A stretch of 64,000 bases of DNA from Ailurus styani (lineage: Eukaryota > Chordata > Mammalia > Carnivora > Ailuridae), in assembly GCA_002007465.1 (NCBI GenBank), contig LNAC01000781.1:124001-188000 (forward strand), written 5' to 3'. Shown one piece after another: positions 1 to 12,060 of this stretch (position 1 is its first letter; each line of letters begins with the position of its first letter). The translations under genes and the position numbers were made by a program. Below the pieces are notes generated by a model. That model worked only from the letters and a program-made list of their open reading frames with translations, searched no databases and had not been told where the DNA came from.

Positions 1-159
1 GTATCAGTTTGGAGGAATTATTGATGAGTGGACTCAGCTTTCAGCAGAAACATTGGGAAGATAAAGGAACACACCTTGTTTAAGCCTTCACATGTACATC
101 TGATAATGTGTATGTGTATGCGTGCATGCGGGTCCACGTGCGCTCACATGAGCACAGGT

Positions 160-163
<4 letters not shown>

Positions 164-204
<41 letters not shown>
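164..204 (+). repeat. (CA)n microsatellite
   Basis: About 20 uninterrupted CA units, preceded by a diverged TG/CA-rich zone (107-163). Likely length-polymorphic. Confidence 0.95.
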
Positions 205-205
<1 letters not shown>

Positions 206-378
206 CCCATAGAGTTAGCACTAGATAATTGTACCCCCCAAAAAACCCATTTGTTCTATTTTACTAAGGCCAGTCTTTTTAAGGCCTGCTGTATCAGGCC
301 TCTTTAAAGGCAAAGATTTCTGCTCCAAGGTATAGCTACTAGAAATAGCCTCAAGACACCTACCATTAACAGCTTTTA

Positions 379-566
379 TTTATTTTTTTTTAAGATTTTA
401 TTTATTCTTTTGAGAGAGAGAGCAGACAAGCAGGGTGAGAGACAGAGGGAGAGGGAGAAGCAGACTCCCCACTGAGCTGTAGCTGTACGTGGCCTTAGAT
501 CCCAGGAAGGGATCATGACCTGAGCTGAAGGCAGACGCTTAACCATCTGAGCCACTCAGGCGCCCT
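379..566 (-). mobile_element. Carnivore tRNA-derived SINE
   Basis: Minus-strand element: tRNA-like head (gggcgcctgagtggctcaga) at the right, CT-rich region and AAATAAA-type tail at the left. The flanking repeat is attaacagctttta / attatcagctttta (about 364 and 568). The head keeps RNA polymerase III A/B-box-like text but is not a tRNA gene. Confidence 0.9.
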
Positions 567-571
567 CATTA

Positions 572-2402
572 TCAGCTTTTAATGGGAAGTCACTGTCAAC
601 ATAATTTACTCATTTGGGAAGTACATTCTTTATTCCTTCTTATTTTTTTTCTTCTGAAATGCCAATTCTGGCAGTCAGAACTTATATTAAAATTTATATA
701 TTATCCTACCAGACAAAGGCTATGTACCAACCTAGTGTTAAGTTGATATTCATATTAAATGAAAGGAAGGGGAGGAATGTCTCCACCTACTTATCCTGAA
801 TAGGATTGAATTATTTGTCTTGTAGGAATGGAGACTCTTTAGAGTCTGTCTTGCTCTAAGATTCTAACAAATACTCACCAATGCCCAGAGTTTCAGGAAT
901 TCTGGTAAATATTTGCCTAACTGTCATTGCGAACTTCCCTTCTACTAAATCCTAGGTCATATTATAGTTCCTAAAAGCCTTTCTCTCTCTCTCTCTCTCT
1001 TTTTTGGTTCTTCTATTTCCAACTTCAACCAGAACCATGAATTCTAACAGCCTCCTTCCTCTTCCTTCAGTATCAAAAGTGGGAGAAGAAGTGTCAGAAG
1101 TGGGAGAGTATGACTCATTTAAAGTAAACACTTAAGAGCTTGGTAAAGCAATTTTCTATTTTTTCCCAAAAGTTATGTTTCATCTGAGTGTATTAGTCAG
1201 AGATACAGCAGCACTATGGAGCCTCTCCTTTGAAGATCAATAATGTAGAGCACATTAGATGACCTTTTACATGATTCCATCCAAACATCAATAGAGATGG
1301 AAAGTGGAGCATTGTCTAGTTGTGACAGTTGGAAATGGAATAGATGATAATTAATGCCACTGCAATCATTCTGTCTTCTGCTAAGAGCCTGCCAACTTCC
1401 TCAAAATGTTGCTAACTCTCTGAGTGTCCAGATTCTCTCTTCATTCAAGTATAGAGATATTTGATCCTATAGATTGCTATGCAATAAATGAGATGGAACA
1501 CTATCACCTGACCACCTGAAGACATGAACATTTTATAGAATGTTTAAAATTTAAGAATAAATGTGAGGTTTATATCTAAAAAGCATTCACCTTTGGAAGT
1601 ATAATTTATGGAAATTCACACATCGCAAGCTTTGAAACCCATTTGTGTACCTAGGAACTAATTAATGGAACTAAGATAAATGAATCCAAGAAAAAAGACA
1701 CTACTTTGATTTAATGCAATTCAGTAGTCCACTCAAATCCATCAGAAAATTTTTTCACCCCAAGAAAATACATCCAGTCAATGACGTAGTAAAATTATGA
1801 TGAGGGATAGTTATTTCTGAAATTATGTAACAATATATTCTTGTTTTGCTTGTAAATAAAAGATAACACAGCACAGCTGATGCTTGTTTAAACTTTGCAT
1901 ACAAATATGCATGATGCCAACTGGATTCAATTTATCCTGTCTTAATTTGAATTAACTTGACAGATCTTTTGACACATGCTGAACAGACTAATTGTTGCTT
2001 ATTTGGGTGCACTGAATCAGCGAACATGGCAATCAGAACCCAAGCAGATGTTCATAGTTTCTGTGATTGCCCAGAGCCTGAGGGTGGAAGAAGAGGGAGA
2101 ATCATTTTGCTGATTTACTTTTGTTAGTATCTGTCAAGGCATGGGCTGCATTACAAATACAATTGTTAAAATAAGCAGACTCTGCTAAAGAGTTGTGAAG
2201 AACAGATATGAATACTAATTAAAATTTTACCTTTCAATGCATTTGAACTTACAAAGTCCCTGTAATCAGAATTCGGTAATGGTAAAACTGCCATAGCACA
2301 TTTATCTTCTTCTAGCTGTTTCCCCCTCAATATCTTTCTTTTTAAAAAGTCATTAATTTATTATGATTAGTTTCAAGAATACAGAAAATTATAGAGGAAT
2401 AA
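572..2402. other. Intergenic, no gene seen
   Basis: AT-rich unique-looking sequence with a short (TC)n at about 981-999. No coding, RNA or repeat family was recognised. Confidence 0.6.
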
Positions 2403-2520
2403 AGCAAACAAGGTGTTGTACATAACTAATGAATCATTGATCACTACATTAAAAACTAATGATGTACTATACAATGGCTAACTGAATATAATAAAAAAAT
2501 AAATAAAAATTTTTTAAAAA
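2403..2520 (+). mobile_element. L1 3' end fragment
   Basis: 'gtgttgtacataactaatga' and 'gatgtactatacaatggcta', followed by an A-rich tail with (aaat) units, match the carnivore L1 3' terminus also seen at 15840-15960. Only about 120 bp remain. Confidence 0.65.
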
Positions 2521-3959
2521 AGTGTACTTACTACCCTTACTGCCCACTTTGTCAAATCTTGTATTGTGCACTATTTGCTACATTATTTTTTAAGAATGGG
2601 AACATTACAGATTCCACCGAATCTTCCTGTGAATGAATGGAAGAGATAACTAGAGTAGGATGGACACCATACACCCTTTAAAATTTTGTTACATAGTCTT
2701 GTGTTATCAATTTGAAGTAAAATTTGCTGTATATATTTTAAATATAACAATCAATTAATGCAGTAAAATTTAACAGAGTAAAAGTCGAGATTCAAATAGT
2801 TAAATAGTTCAGATTATAAAGTGACTTCTTAAAATGGTCAGGGATCCATTTTATCACATATTTCTGTTTCATTTGTGCTTCCTATTCTATAATTTTTTCT
2901 ACATGTCTTGTCTGTTTTTATACTAGAAATTCCATGGTTTTGTTTATAATTGATTTGTAAAGTATGCACTTTGGACACTAAACCTTTGCTGGCTTACGTG
3001 TCGCAAATACCATCTTACAGGCTATGATGTTCTAATTTTTCTTTGCATAGAAATAATAAATAATAAATTCCCCATCCCCATTCCTCGGAACATTGTTTTT
3101 TGCCTTCTTTTCTCTATCCTCTTCTCCTAAATTTCCTATTACAATATATGAGGTCGTCTCATTCTTTTTTTCCATTCCTATTAGCATTTTCTTTTTTCTC
3201 ATCATTTTCCCTCTCTGCTCTTTACCCCGTGTAATATTATCACACCTAATTTCTGGCTCATCAATTCTGTTTTCAGCTGTGTCCATCTGATTATCTTTCT
3301 ATCACTACATAAATATATGAATAATATAACTATATTAAACTATAGAATAAATTCTCATGACTCAAGTATGTGTCTCCAGAAGGCCCGTTAAGCTCTTTTT
3401 TCAAATCATTTTTGTTATATCTTGTTCTTTCTTCTTCCTTTTATTTTAGACTTCATTTTACTTCTTTTTTCCAGGGAGGAAGAGGAGGTAAGAGAAATGT
3501 ATTTGACATCACTATTAGGAAACCCCCATCTAAAGTTAATCTTTTTCCGTAATCACCAACTATAATTGAGTTCTCATTATTATCTAAACCCACACTACAT
3601 TGTTCTTGTTCCTCTGCTTTTTTAATATGTACAATTTAATGTCATTTAAAGTAATATCTGACATAAAATTTACCTTCATCTCTCCGGAAATATATGCAGT
3701 TCTCTCCTCTACGCTCATTTTACCCATGAAGCTCTTCAGAAAACTGTCTTCAGCAGTAAGTCCTCCACTGGGGGGCAGGGGGGGAGGTTACTTGGGGGCT
3801 ATTCTGGTGGACAGCTGAGAATAAAAAGCCAAACCCGAAGGCTCTGAGAGTAGGTCAGGAGGACTCACCTCGGACTGACTGCAGTTCTAGCGGAGGCAGA
3901 GCCAGGAGCACCCCCAGAGTCTGGCACACAAGGCCAACCAGTGCTGCACGCGTCAGCCT
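2521..3959. other. Intergenic, no gene seen
   Basis: T-rich on the plus strand from 3090 to 3480. A G-rich stretch, 3765-3800, is followed by a CpG-containing segment to 3960. Open frames here are low-complexity artefacts. Confidence 0.6.
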
Positions 3960-4110
3960 TGTGTTTTTGGCCAAGTCATCAACACTGTACACACCTGTAT
4001 TTCTTCATTCCTCATAAAATGAGGATAAAATCACCTATCTCGGTGATGATATGAAGGTTAAAGGAAATGATGACAATGTGTACTGGCATATAAGAATTCA
4101 AAATTCATAA
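3960..4110 (+). mobile_element. MIR SINE relic
   Basis: 'ttggccaagtcatcaacact' then 'tcataaaatgaggataaaat' and a reduced 3' portion match the central/3' MIR consensus order. Confidence 0.55.
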
Positions 4111-4413
4111 CTTCATTTTACTTTTTAAAAGATCCCTGCCTCTTAGTTCTGTGGCACTAACTCTGTTGTTTATTTTCATTTCTGTGTCTCCCTTGTCTTG
4201 GTTTCTTTCAGGACATTTTTCTACCTTTGGACTGACAAGTCATTTTCCAGCAGGTCTTGCTTGTGAGAATCATGTATACTGAAATAAGAATGTGTCCCAT
4301 AAGTCAACTATTATATTTCTTTTTGCCAGGTCAGGTGAATCATGGGCATAGATCAACCTGGTAGTAATAAATTGTTAGTGTTGCAAGTCTGTGGTTTAAG
4401 AGTCGCATGAGAG

Positions 4414-4620
4414 GGGGTGCCTGGGTGGCTCAGTCGTTAAACATCTGCCTTTGGCTCAGGTCCTGATCCCAGGACCCAGAATCGAGCCCCAGTATGGCAT
4501 CCTGCTCAGCGGGAAGCCTGTTTCTCCTTCTCCCACTACCCCTGCTTGTGTTCCCTCTCTCGCTGTCTCTATCTCTGTCAAATCAATCAATCAATCAATC
4601 AATCAATCTTTAAAAAAAAA
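4414..4620 (+). mobile_element. Carnivore SINE (older 'tcgttaaacatctgcc' type)
   Basis: Flanked by agtcgcatgagag (4401-4413) and agtctcatgagag (4621-4633). The tail contains an expanded (aatc)n tract at about 4582-4608 instead of (aaat)n. Confidence 0.92.
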
Positions 4621-4756
4621 AGTCTCATGAGAGGTTTTCATCATCATTGTTGTTGTTTCAACCAAAGTCCAAGCCAAGACAGACATCTTTCTCTGTGTTA
4701 TTTATTCTTTTGCCATTAGGACATTTTTTTGAATTCTTATTTTATGGTGTTACTCA

Positions 4757-4925
4757 ATTTTTTAAATTTTTATTTATTTATTTGACAGAGAGAGAGAGAG
4801 AGCAAAGAGGGAGAAACAGACTACCCACTAAGCAGGGAACCTGATGTGGGGCTTGATCCCAGGATCCTGAGATCATCACCTGAGCCGAAGGCAGATGTTT
4901 AACCAGCTGAGCCACCCAGCTGCCC
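4757..4925 (-). mobile_element. Carnivore SINE
   Basis: Right end gccacccagctgcccc. A possible target duplication 'taggacatttttt' occurs at 4718 and again at 4928. If real, the 25 bp between 4731 and the tail would belong to the insertion. Confidence 0.88.
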
Positions 4926-5129
4926 CAATAGGACATTTTTTAATAGTCTGCTTTTCATAGGCGGTGTACCATTTGAAGAGTCCTAACTTAAGTGATGATC
5001 TCAATTCTAAATCCCCAACTCTTGTGGGCCTAAGGCTGCACCTCCTGATTCTAGGTGAACATTAAGACATTGTTACCATTTTAAAAGAAAGAGACACATC
5101 ACACTTGATGCTGACATAAAAATGCACAA

Positions 5130-5643
5130 CACATTTTCTGTATTCATTCTTCCATTGATGTACACTCAGTTCATTTCCATATCTTGGCTATTGCGAATAA
5201 TGCTGCAGTGAGCAATGGAAGTGCAGATATATCTCTGATATCCACATTTCAATTTTTTTTTAGATATCTACCCAGAGTGAGTTCCCTGGATCATATGACA
5301 GTTCTATTTTTAGTTTTTTGAGGAACATCTACATAAAGGTTCAAATTTCTCTTCATCTCACCAACACTCATTATTTTTGGTTATTTTTCAAATAGTCATC
5401 CTAGCAGTTGTGAGGTGATACCTCATTGTGGTTTTGGTTTGCATTTCCCTGATGATTAGTGATTTTGAGCATCTTTTCATATACCTGTTGACCACTGGTA
5501 TGTTTTCATTGGAGAAATATTTACTCAAGTCCTTTGTCTATTTTTAAATCCAGGTATTAATTAATTAATTAATTAATTAATTCCTATTGAATTGGGGATT
5601 CCTTATGTATTTACAGTATTAACCCCTTAGCAGATACGTTGGT
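5130..5643 (-). mobile_element. L1 ORF2/3' fragment, antisense
   Basis: 'gaggtgatacctcattgtgg' and 'tttgcatttccctgatgatt' are the reverse of the ORF2 C-terminal region. A (ttaa)n tract at about 5558-5582 interrupts it. Confidence 0.75.
5558..5582 (+). repeat. (TTAA)n short tandem repeat
   Basis: Six units, self-complementary. Confidence 0.85.
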
Positions 5644-5648
5644 TGTCA

Positions 5649-5702
5649 ACTGATCTTCAACAAGGCTGCTAATAATACACAATGGAGAATAGTCTTTATC
5701 TT
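5649..5702 (+). mobile_element. Short L1 ORF2 piece in opposite orientation
   Basis: 'aactgatcttcaacaaggct' reads as L1 ORF2 on the plus strand, directly beside the minus-oriented fragment. It may be the inverted 5' part of the same insertion. Confidence 0.5.
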
Positions 5703-5909
5703 ATTTGTATTTTAGCTGCATCTATAAATAATATTATTTATGTCTCCTTGTGATATATATATACATAAATACCATACATATGCACACATCAAAAATATGT
5801 AAAATTGTAATGCACTTATTTCTATAAATATTGTTTACTATAGTTAGTAGTATGTATTTAAGATAAATCCACAATCCTGTGTGAAGTTATTGTTTATTTG
5901 TTTTTATTG

Positions 5910-6370
5910 ATTTAGATTATTCCACAGCATAGTTATTTACTCTATTGTTCATGGTCTTTTGGGTCATTTTCCACTTGAAGCTAATATGAACAATATTAGT
6001 ATAACTTTCTGGTAAATTTATCCCAGCTTTAATGGGGAAGAGATTCTTTAAGATTTATACATAGGACTAGAATTGCTGGCAATATACATTTCCTAAAGTT
6101 TAGTAGATATTCCAACATAATTTTCAAAGTAGCTGCACCAATTTTCACTATCACCAATAAAGTGTGAATGTTCCACATCCTTGTCAATAAATTGTCAATA
6201 AATCTTTATTCATGTTCGTTGAAAATTTATACTTAATCTCTTTTTTGGAGAACATATTTAAGCCATTGGCTTATTTTTCAATTTATTTTTCCACTTTCTT
6301 AATGATGTTTTATATTGTATTGTATTGAAAATTGTCCTATATATTATGGATATGAATTAATTTTTGTGTC
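5910..6370 (-). mobile_element. Old L1 fragment, antisense
   Basis: 'aagtagctgcaccaattttc' and 'gttccacatccttgtcaata' are decayed copies of the reversed ORF2 C-terminal region. More diverged than the fragment at 5130. Confidence 0.6.
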
Positions 6371-6726
6371 CAAAAGAAGAAATGAGTTTTAGTCAATAGA
6401 TAAGATAGTTCTCACCAATCTTTTCATTTAAAAAATTATTTTTCTTCTTTTCCCCACTTCTCTCTCTCTCTCACACACACACACACACTGTTTATTTTCT
6501 TGTTCCTTTGCTCATTTTCGTGGGAAAATAACTTTGCTAAATAGATCTCAAACATACTGCTGAGTCCACTGATTAACTGAAAAGCCTTAACACCCTTAGC
6601 TTTTTATTGTTTTTAAAATTCTATTTCCCCCTACTGGGGGGTACAGAAGCAATTTGTGGTTTCAAAACTGCAAGACCCCAAATTTCAGAACTCCACCTGC
6701 TCCATTTCATTGCAAACCAGTCACTT

Positions 6727-6919
6727 TTTTAAAAAAAAAGATTTTATTTATTTACTTGAGAGAGAGAGAATGAGAGAGAGCATGATAGGGGGGAAGGTCA
6801 GAGGGAGAAGCAGACTCCCCATGGAGCTGGGAGCCCGATGCAGGACTCAATCCGGGGACTCCAGAATCATGACCCGAGCTGAAGGCAATGGCTTAACCAA
6901 CTGAGCCACCCAGGCACCA
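6727..6919 (-). mobile_element. Carnivore SINE
   Basis: Perfect 15-bp flanking repeat gcaaaccagtcactt at 6712-6726 and 6920-6934. Confidence 0.92.
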
Positions 6920-7048
6920 GCAAACCAGTCACTTCTTGCCTGAGTTACTCGCTCTCTTAGTTCCTTGGTAGTAAAGAACAATCAATTTATATTTTTTTTC
7001 TGGGTATTTCTCTTTCACTTGGAGATACAGGCTTAGGAGGGACTTGGT

Positions 7049-7115
7049 CAGGACCCTGGGATCATGACCTGAGCTGAAGGCAGATTCTTAACCGACTGAG
7101 CCACATAGGTGCCCC
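7049..7115 (-). mobile_element. SINE head fragment
   Basis: Only the tRNA-like 5' portion remains ('gatcatgacctgagctgaag' to 'gccacataggtgcccc'). The CT-rich part and tail are missing. A poly-T run follows at 7123-7137. Confidence 0.75.
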
Positions 7116-7137
7116 AAAGTCTTTTTTTTTTTTTTTT

Positions 7138-8679
7138 AAGGCATTTCCAGTTCTGTCTGTAGCTGGAACCCAGGGTGTACTAGCAAGCCAAAAGGTCCAT
7201 ATATCACCATTCGTGAATTTTTAGAAATGGGCAAAAGAGGGGCAAAAGGGAGAAGTCCTCCTCTACAATAGTCCAGCAGTGTATGCAGTGCTACTGTCCC
7301 CAACATTGAAGGGAATATCAAGTTATAAAGCATTGAAAGCTGCATAATAACATCCATTTTTCATACATATGCTTACATCTTCAACCTATGATTTCAAGGA
7401 AATCTAACGTGCCTCTATGGCTCTTTTCATAGCTAATTTTAACATAATAATTAGAGTTAATGTGTAACTACACCAAATCTCAGCTGCTCCTACACGGTAC
7501 ACTTGTGTACACTGTAATTATACTAAACATACCAAATGAGCACATGAAAAACTTATTATGTACTTAATTACACACATGCCATTTAATCATTTTTTTCTAA
7601 AACTCGGCAATATCTGTTTCTAAAAAAACATCAGGGAAATAAAATTATCAAACGATACACTGGCAACAAGTGGAATTTCCAATTGCAATTGCTTAATAGT
7701 TTTTTTTTAAAAATGTTATAATATAGTCTTCCATAGTAATTGTTTTCTGTATCCTCTCATATTCTGGATGTCAAGAAAAGCCTTTAACTGTATTTGCAGT
7801 GTTATTACTGCATTACAAATATTGGTTACCTAATTATCATGTCAATTAACTATACTGCACTTCTTTAAGGTACAGAGCATATTTTTCTCATAATTGAACC
7901 CCTCCACCCCCCCCCATTGCCTTGCTGAGTGCTGGAAGAAATAAAGTACTGAATAAGAGTATTGTACGAATGGGGAATTAACAAAGGAGGAGAAGGTAGT
8001 TAATCATGTCTTGAAAGCCTAGAAACTCTTCCAGGCAGAGAAATGGACCAAGGGCATTTGAGGTAGAGAAAGTTGTTTGCAAAGGCAAGTAGATTTTATT
8101 TATTTAGTCAACAAATATTTATTGACCCCATTATACATGCTAGACTTTGGGATATAATCTAAGGCAATAACATATATGGTCCCAGCTTCCATGAAGTTTA
8201 TGGTTTATGAAAAAAATGTGTTCACCTAATGAATCACTCAAAAATGTGTTCCTATAAGCTGAAATAAGTGTATAAAGCAATATAAGTGTATATAATAAAT
8301 GAAATTAATGCCTTCTCCTGAGCTAATTGAGCATGTTTTATAATCCTAATTTGTCTCTACTGTGGAATTATTTATAACTTAAAAAAATTAGTAGTCATTC
8401 CTAGGGTTGAAGCCCTTGCATATAATGTTCCATCATATGTTATGTAACATTAATGCTGTCTACTTATGTATATTATATCACTTAATGTGTAGAGCAAGAT
8501 GCTCACAGCTAAAAATATCAATTCTTCCCTCCAAATCCATGTGCTATTTAGGTCATACATTTTACTTTTAACATATGCTTTAAGCACACAATATATCACT
8601 ATTTTTGCTTTAGACAGAGTTATCTATTACAGGTCTTAAAAGTATGGGAAAAACTGAAATCTATGCTTTTATTCATTTA
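7138..8679. other. Intergenic, no gene seen
   Basis: AT-rich. A C-run lies at 7900-7916. 'tcaacaaatatttattgacc' near 8109 suggests an old SINE relic but support is thin. Confidence 0.55.
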
Positions 8680-9502
8680 TTCCATATCAGAGTTCATCCT
8701 TCTTTTTAGTTTATCCACCTTTCTGTCTGGTTTCATATTCTTCTGCCTGAAGAATTTTCCTTAATATCTCTTGTGGTGCAAGTTTACTAGAAATAAATTG
8801 TGAGTGTGTGTGTGTATAAAGTGGATATTTTTTCCTTCACTTTGACAGATATTTGGGGGTGTACAGAATTCTATGTGAGCAGCTTTTATTTTATTTATTT
8901 TGCAACACTAAATAGGACAATTCAGTCTATCTGACTTGCATGACTCCGGATGAGAAGTGTGCTATGTTTCTTTGGTCCTCTTTATGTAATGTGTCTTTTT
9001 TCTCTGACTGCCTTCAGGTTTTCCTCATTTTCATTTAATTTCAGCAGTTTGAATATAATAGGCGGGTGTGAGGCATGTCTGTGTGAGTGTGTCTGTCACT
9101 AATTTTGGAAAAATTTTTGCCATTATTTCTTCAATTATTTCTCCTCTCCATTTTCTTTTTCTTCTCCTTTTGGGATTCCAAGAATACATTTATTAAGCCA
9201 TTTCATATTATTTAACAGCCCTTGGATCATGCTTTTTTTTGTTTGTTTTTTAACTACCGAACTTTGAGGTCATTAATTTCTTTTCTTTTTTGGGGGGGTA
9301 TGTCGAGCATAGGGAGTATTTTTAATTGGCTGTATTGGGCATAAGCATTTTGAAAGCATTCCTTATCTTTGTTACTGTTTTTTTGTATGCTTCTAGCTTT
9401 TTCATTTGTTTCTTTCTTATAGATTCCACTTCTCTGCTAAAATTACCCATTTCCTCTTGCATGCTGTTCACCTTTTTCATTAGAGATTTTTTTATCATAT
9501 TA
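8680..9502 (-). mobile_element. Ancient L1 (L1M-type) 5' region/ORF1 start, antisense
   Basis: Plus-strand text such as 'cattatttcttcaattattt' and 'tctgactgccttcaggtttt' is typical of the reversed 5' end of old L1s. On the minus strand 9510-9322 reads VNSMQEEMGNFSREVESIRK, which resembles the ORF1p coiled-coil N-terminus. It ends abruptly at the transposon at 9503 and resumes at 11063. Confidence 0.7.
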
Positions 9503-11062
9503 CAGTTGAAACTGGAGTAAGTTGGGGTTGGGGCACCAACCCCCCGTGCAGTCAAAAATCCACGTATAACTTGACTCCCTTCCAGAGTCTATTGTGATTT
9601 TTTTATTTGTAGATTCTTTATTTTGGCTAATATTGACTGCAGTCACTATTACCACAGATTGATTATGGCTGAGAGGAGTTATTCACTAGCTATTCTGTTG
9701 TTATTAAACACTAAAAATTAGGAAAAGACTAGAGGGTATTTAGAATGGGGTAAGGGGAGGAGAGCAGAACCTCAAGGGAGAACACGACGTCCTACCCAGC
9801 CTTGTTATCCAAAATGAGTAACCGCGTCAGATCTAACTAAAATCCCAGCCTCTCCAAAAAGGTTTTCAGAAAAAGGTCGCATAACAATTATTCACTGGAC
9901 AGAAAAAAATGTTGATGTTCCTAGAAAAGGTCTTGACATGAAAGGCCCAACTTAGGAATGATTATACATAGCACCATGACAGAGCTGGGCTCACGGCAGC
10001 CTGGAAGCAATTAAAATGCTATTGTGGACACAGAAATGTGTAGGGGCTGGCTTTCACTCACAGACGTATGTGATGTTTTACAACGTAGAGATGTAGATGG
10101 TTCTCTCTTATGCGTGTGGTATGTGGAGTCTTCTTCCTGCTGCCACGTTCAAGGAATTTCTCAATTGTAGGAATATTACTTATTTTCACTGTGAAGTCCT
10201 GGAGGTGCAGACAGTATAGCGGGGACTTTCTCTTCTAGAGCCAAAATGATTTGGAGCAAAATCATGTCCACAAGCCTCAGCTGATTACCAATAAGAAATG
10301 TTTTGCCCATGAACCCTTAAAACCTTCTCAAACCCAGACATGTATCTAATTATAGCCTTCTGGGCCATTTTATCCAGTTGTTTTTGTTGACATCTGGTTT
10401 CAGGAAAGGATGAATGATAATCAGTTCCAGCAGATCTAGTGTCCCCTCCACGTGCATGTCAATGAGGGTTCTCTCCTTGAGGTCCTCACAGAAGAGACAG
10501 TGTTTCCCCACTATGTAGTGGAGAATGCTTCCCGTCTACACCAACTTCATTCCATCAATTTCACCCATTGGCACATGTTGGAATAACAAGGGGTTACCAT
10601 TCTGCAACTCCTGCAACTCCTGCAACTGTTATTCTGTTTCTAAGAATACTTCACCCAACTCGACTCCAATGGGGAACTAAAATCCATCTTGTGGATTCCA
10701 TCAGGTCTCTTCTGCTCTGATAGTGGAGCTTGGGTTTCCCTGCCCTCTTGGCCTTGCAGGCTTCTTGGAGTCCACATGGAGCATCCAGAGCCAACCAATG
10801 TGTTCTGCAAGAAGTCTGCTGCCCAAGAGCCTATTGTTGACTGGAAGTCTTAGCAATATCATAAACAACTGATTAACACATACTGTGTATGTTATATGCA
10901 TCATATGCTGTATTAGAAGAAAATAAGTTGGACAAAAGAAAATGATTTAAGAAAATCATAAGAAAGAGAAAATATTTTATAGTACTATACTGTATTTTTT
11001 TTTTAAATCCGTGTAAATGTGGATCCATATAGTTCATACCCATGTTGTTCAAGGGTCAACTG
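9503..11062. mobile_element. Tigger-like (Tc1/mariner) DNA transposon, split by the GSTA pseudogene
   Basis: The ends are inverted: 9503 starts CAGTTGA and the right end is TCAAGGGTCAACTG near 11049-11062, flanked by TA-type sites. The outer parts (9503-9595 and 10826-11062) contain the familiar 'gtcaaaaatccacgtataac' and 'aaaatcataagaaagagaaa' segments of a non-autonomous Tigger/MER44-type element. The interior, 9596-10825, is the later pseudogene insertion. The exact subfamily name is from memory and unverified. Confidence 0.7.
9596..10825 (-). pseudogene. Processed glutathione S-transferase alpha pseudogene (GSTA4-like)
   Basis: Read on the minus strand, the insert resembles a spliced GST alpha mRNA in order. 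GKPKLHY (catalytic-Tyr region) is near 10740-10719 and LMESTRW follows. KERTLIDMHVEGTLDLLELI lies about 10480-10415 with HPFLKPD after it. GNQLRLVDMILLQIILALEE is near 10290-10230. Then come a C-terminal GSRKKT-like end and about 450 nt of 3'UTR. An AATAAAG signal sits at 9622-9616 with an A-rich remnant beside 9604-9598. No introns are present; several stops and frameshifts break it. It is flanked by an imperfect 12-bp repeat (agagtctattgt at 9584-9595, agagcctattgt at 10826-10837), as expected of L1-mediated retrocopying. It is non-functional. The GSTA family is secure; GSTA4 as source is a guess from RTLIDM and the C-terminus. Confidence 0.88.
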
Positions 11063-12060
11063 TGTAACATTGATTTTAACATTCTGCTCATAGTTCTTCA
11101 ATATATATCTCAAATATGAGCCTAGTTCTATTGATTACCTTTGTCTCTTGGAAATGCATTATTTACCTTTTCATAAGCCTTGTAATCTTTTGTAGAAAGA
11201 AGCTAGACACTCAATATAAGACAGTAGATACTGAGGTAAACAACATTTGGGGGGAGGCTAGAAATTAGCATGCCTTTCCTTCTGCTAGACCTTTATTGTG
11301 TAGATTTGAAGCCATCTAAAGAGAAGTGGTTGTTATTGCTACCCTCAGGGCACCTTGGTCACCTAATTCCTCTGGAGATAATAGTGTGTTCAGGGTGGGG
11401 GTGGTTTTCTTTATGGTTTTGTCATTTCTGATTCATCCTCAGCTGCAGATCTTCTCCTAACGGTGTGCCTGAGAGAGAGTACCTCTAGTCTTGCTCTATC
11501 CTGATCCTTTTCCAGGAGAACTGTTGACCCATTACTCATTAACTTTTGGTCTGGTGGTAGAATATACTCACGCCTCTCCAGCTGTAGTTCTGGACAAGCA
11601 TGAATTCTGATCTTTCCCTTGCTGTTTTTTCACTAGTTTTCACTAATGCCCTGAAAGCTGTGTTGTTCATTGCTCTTCTACCACAGTAAGTAAGTACTGT
11701 AGGGGCGGATGGAGAGGTGTTCAAATGGGACTTGTGCTTCTCCTGCTGACGTTGCCACTCCTCTCCCCTAACCGTGCACCATGAGGGACTCTTCCTCACA
11801 ACGTTCACCAAACTTTTGGAGAATATCCTATGAGGTGCATGTAGAAAAACTCACAAGTGGCTGTGAACTCCCCCTTTACATGCAGTACCTGAGGTCTCCA
11901 AACTCACACTAACATGCTATCAGCAGCTAATTTGTTAGCGGTTCAAACTGCATTCTTCTTATCAATACTTGGCTACATTATCCCACCCGACGAAGTGCTC
12001 ATGTCCTATCTTTTCCTGAAGTCTTTAGTCTCCCTTAGATTTTTGCATTGGTTGGTTGTG
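11063..12060 (-). mobile_element. Continuation of the antisense L1 5' region
   Basis: Text such as 'ctttgtctcttggaaatgca' and 'gaaagaagctagacactcaa' continues the order of the L1 5' consensus interrupted at 9502. Support is good to about 11560 and weak from there to 12060, where only scattered resemblance remains. Confidence 0.55.

Noticed and set aside
5558..5582. (TTAA)n as a possible recombination or att-type site
   Set aside because: Simple repeat expansion in an L1-derived AT-rich context. No further support.
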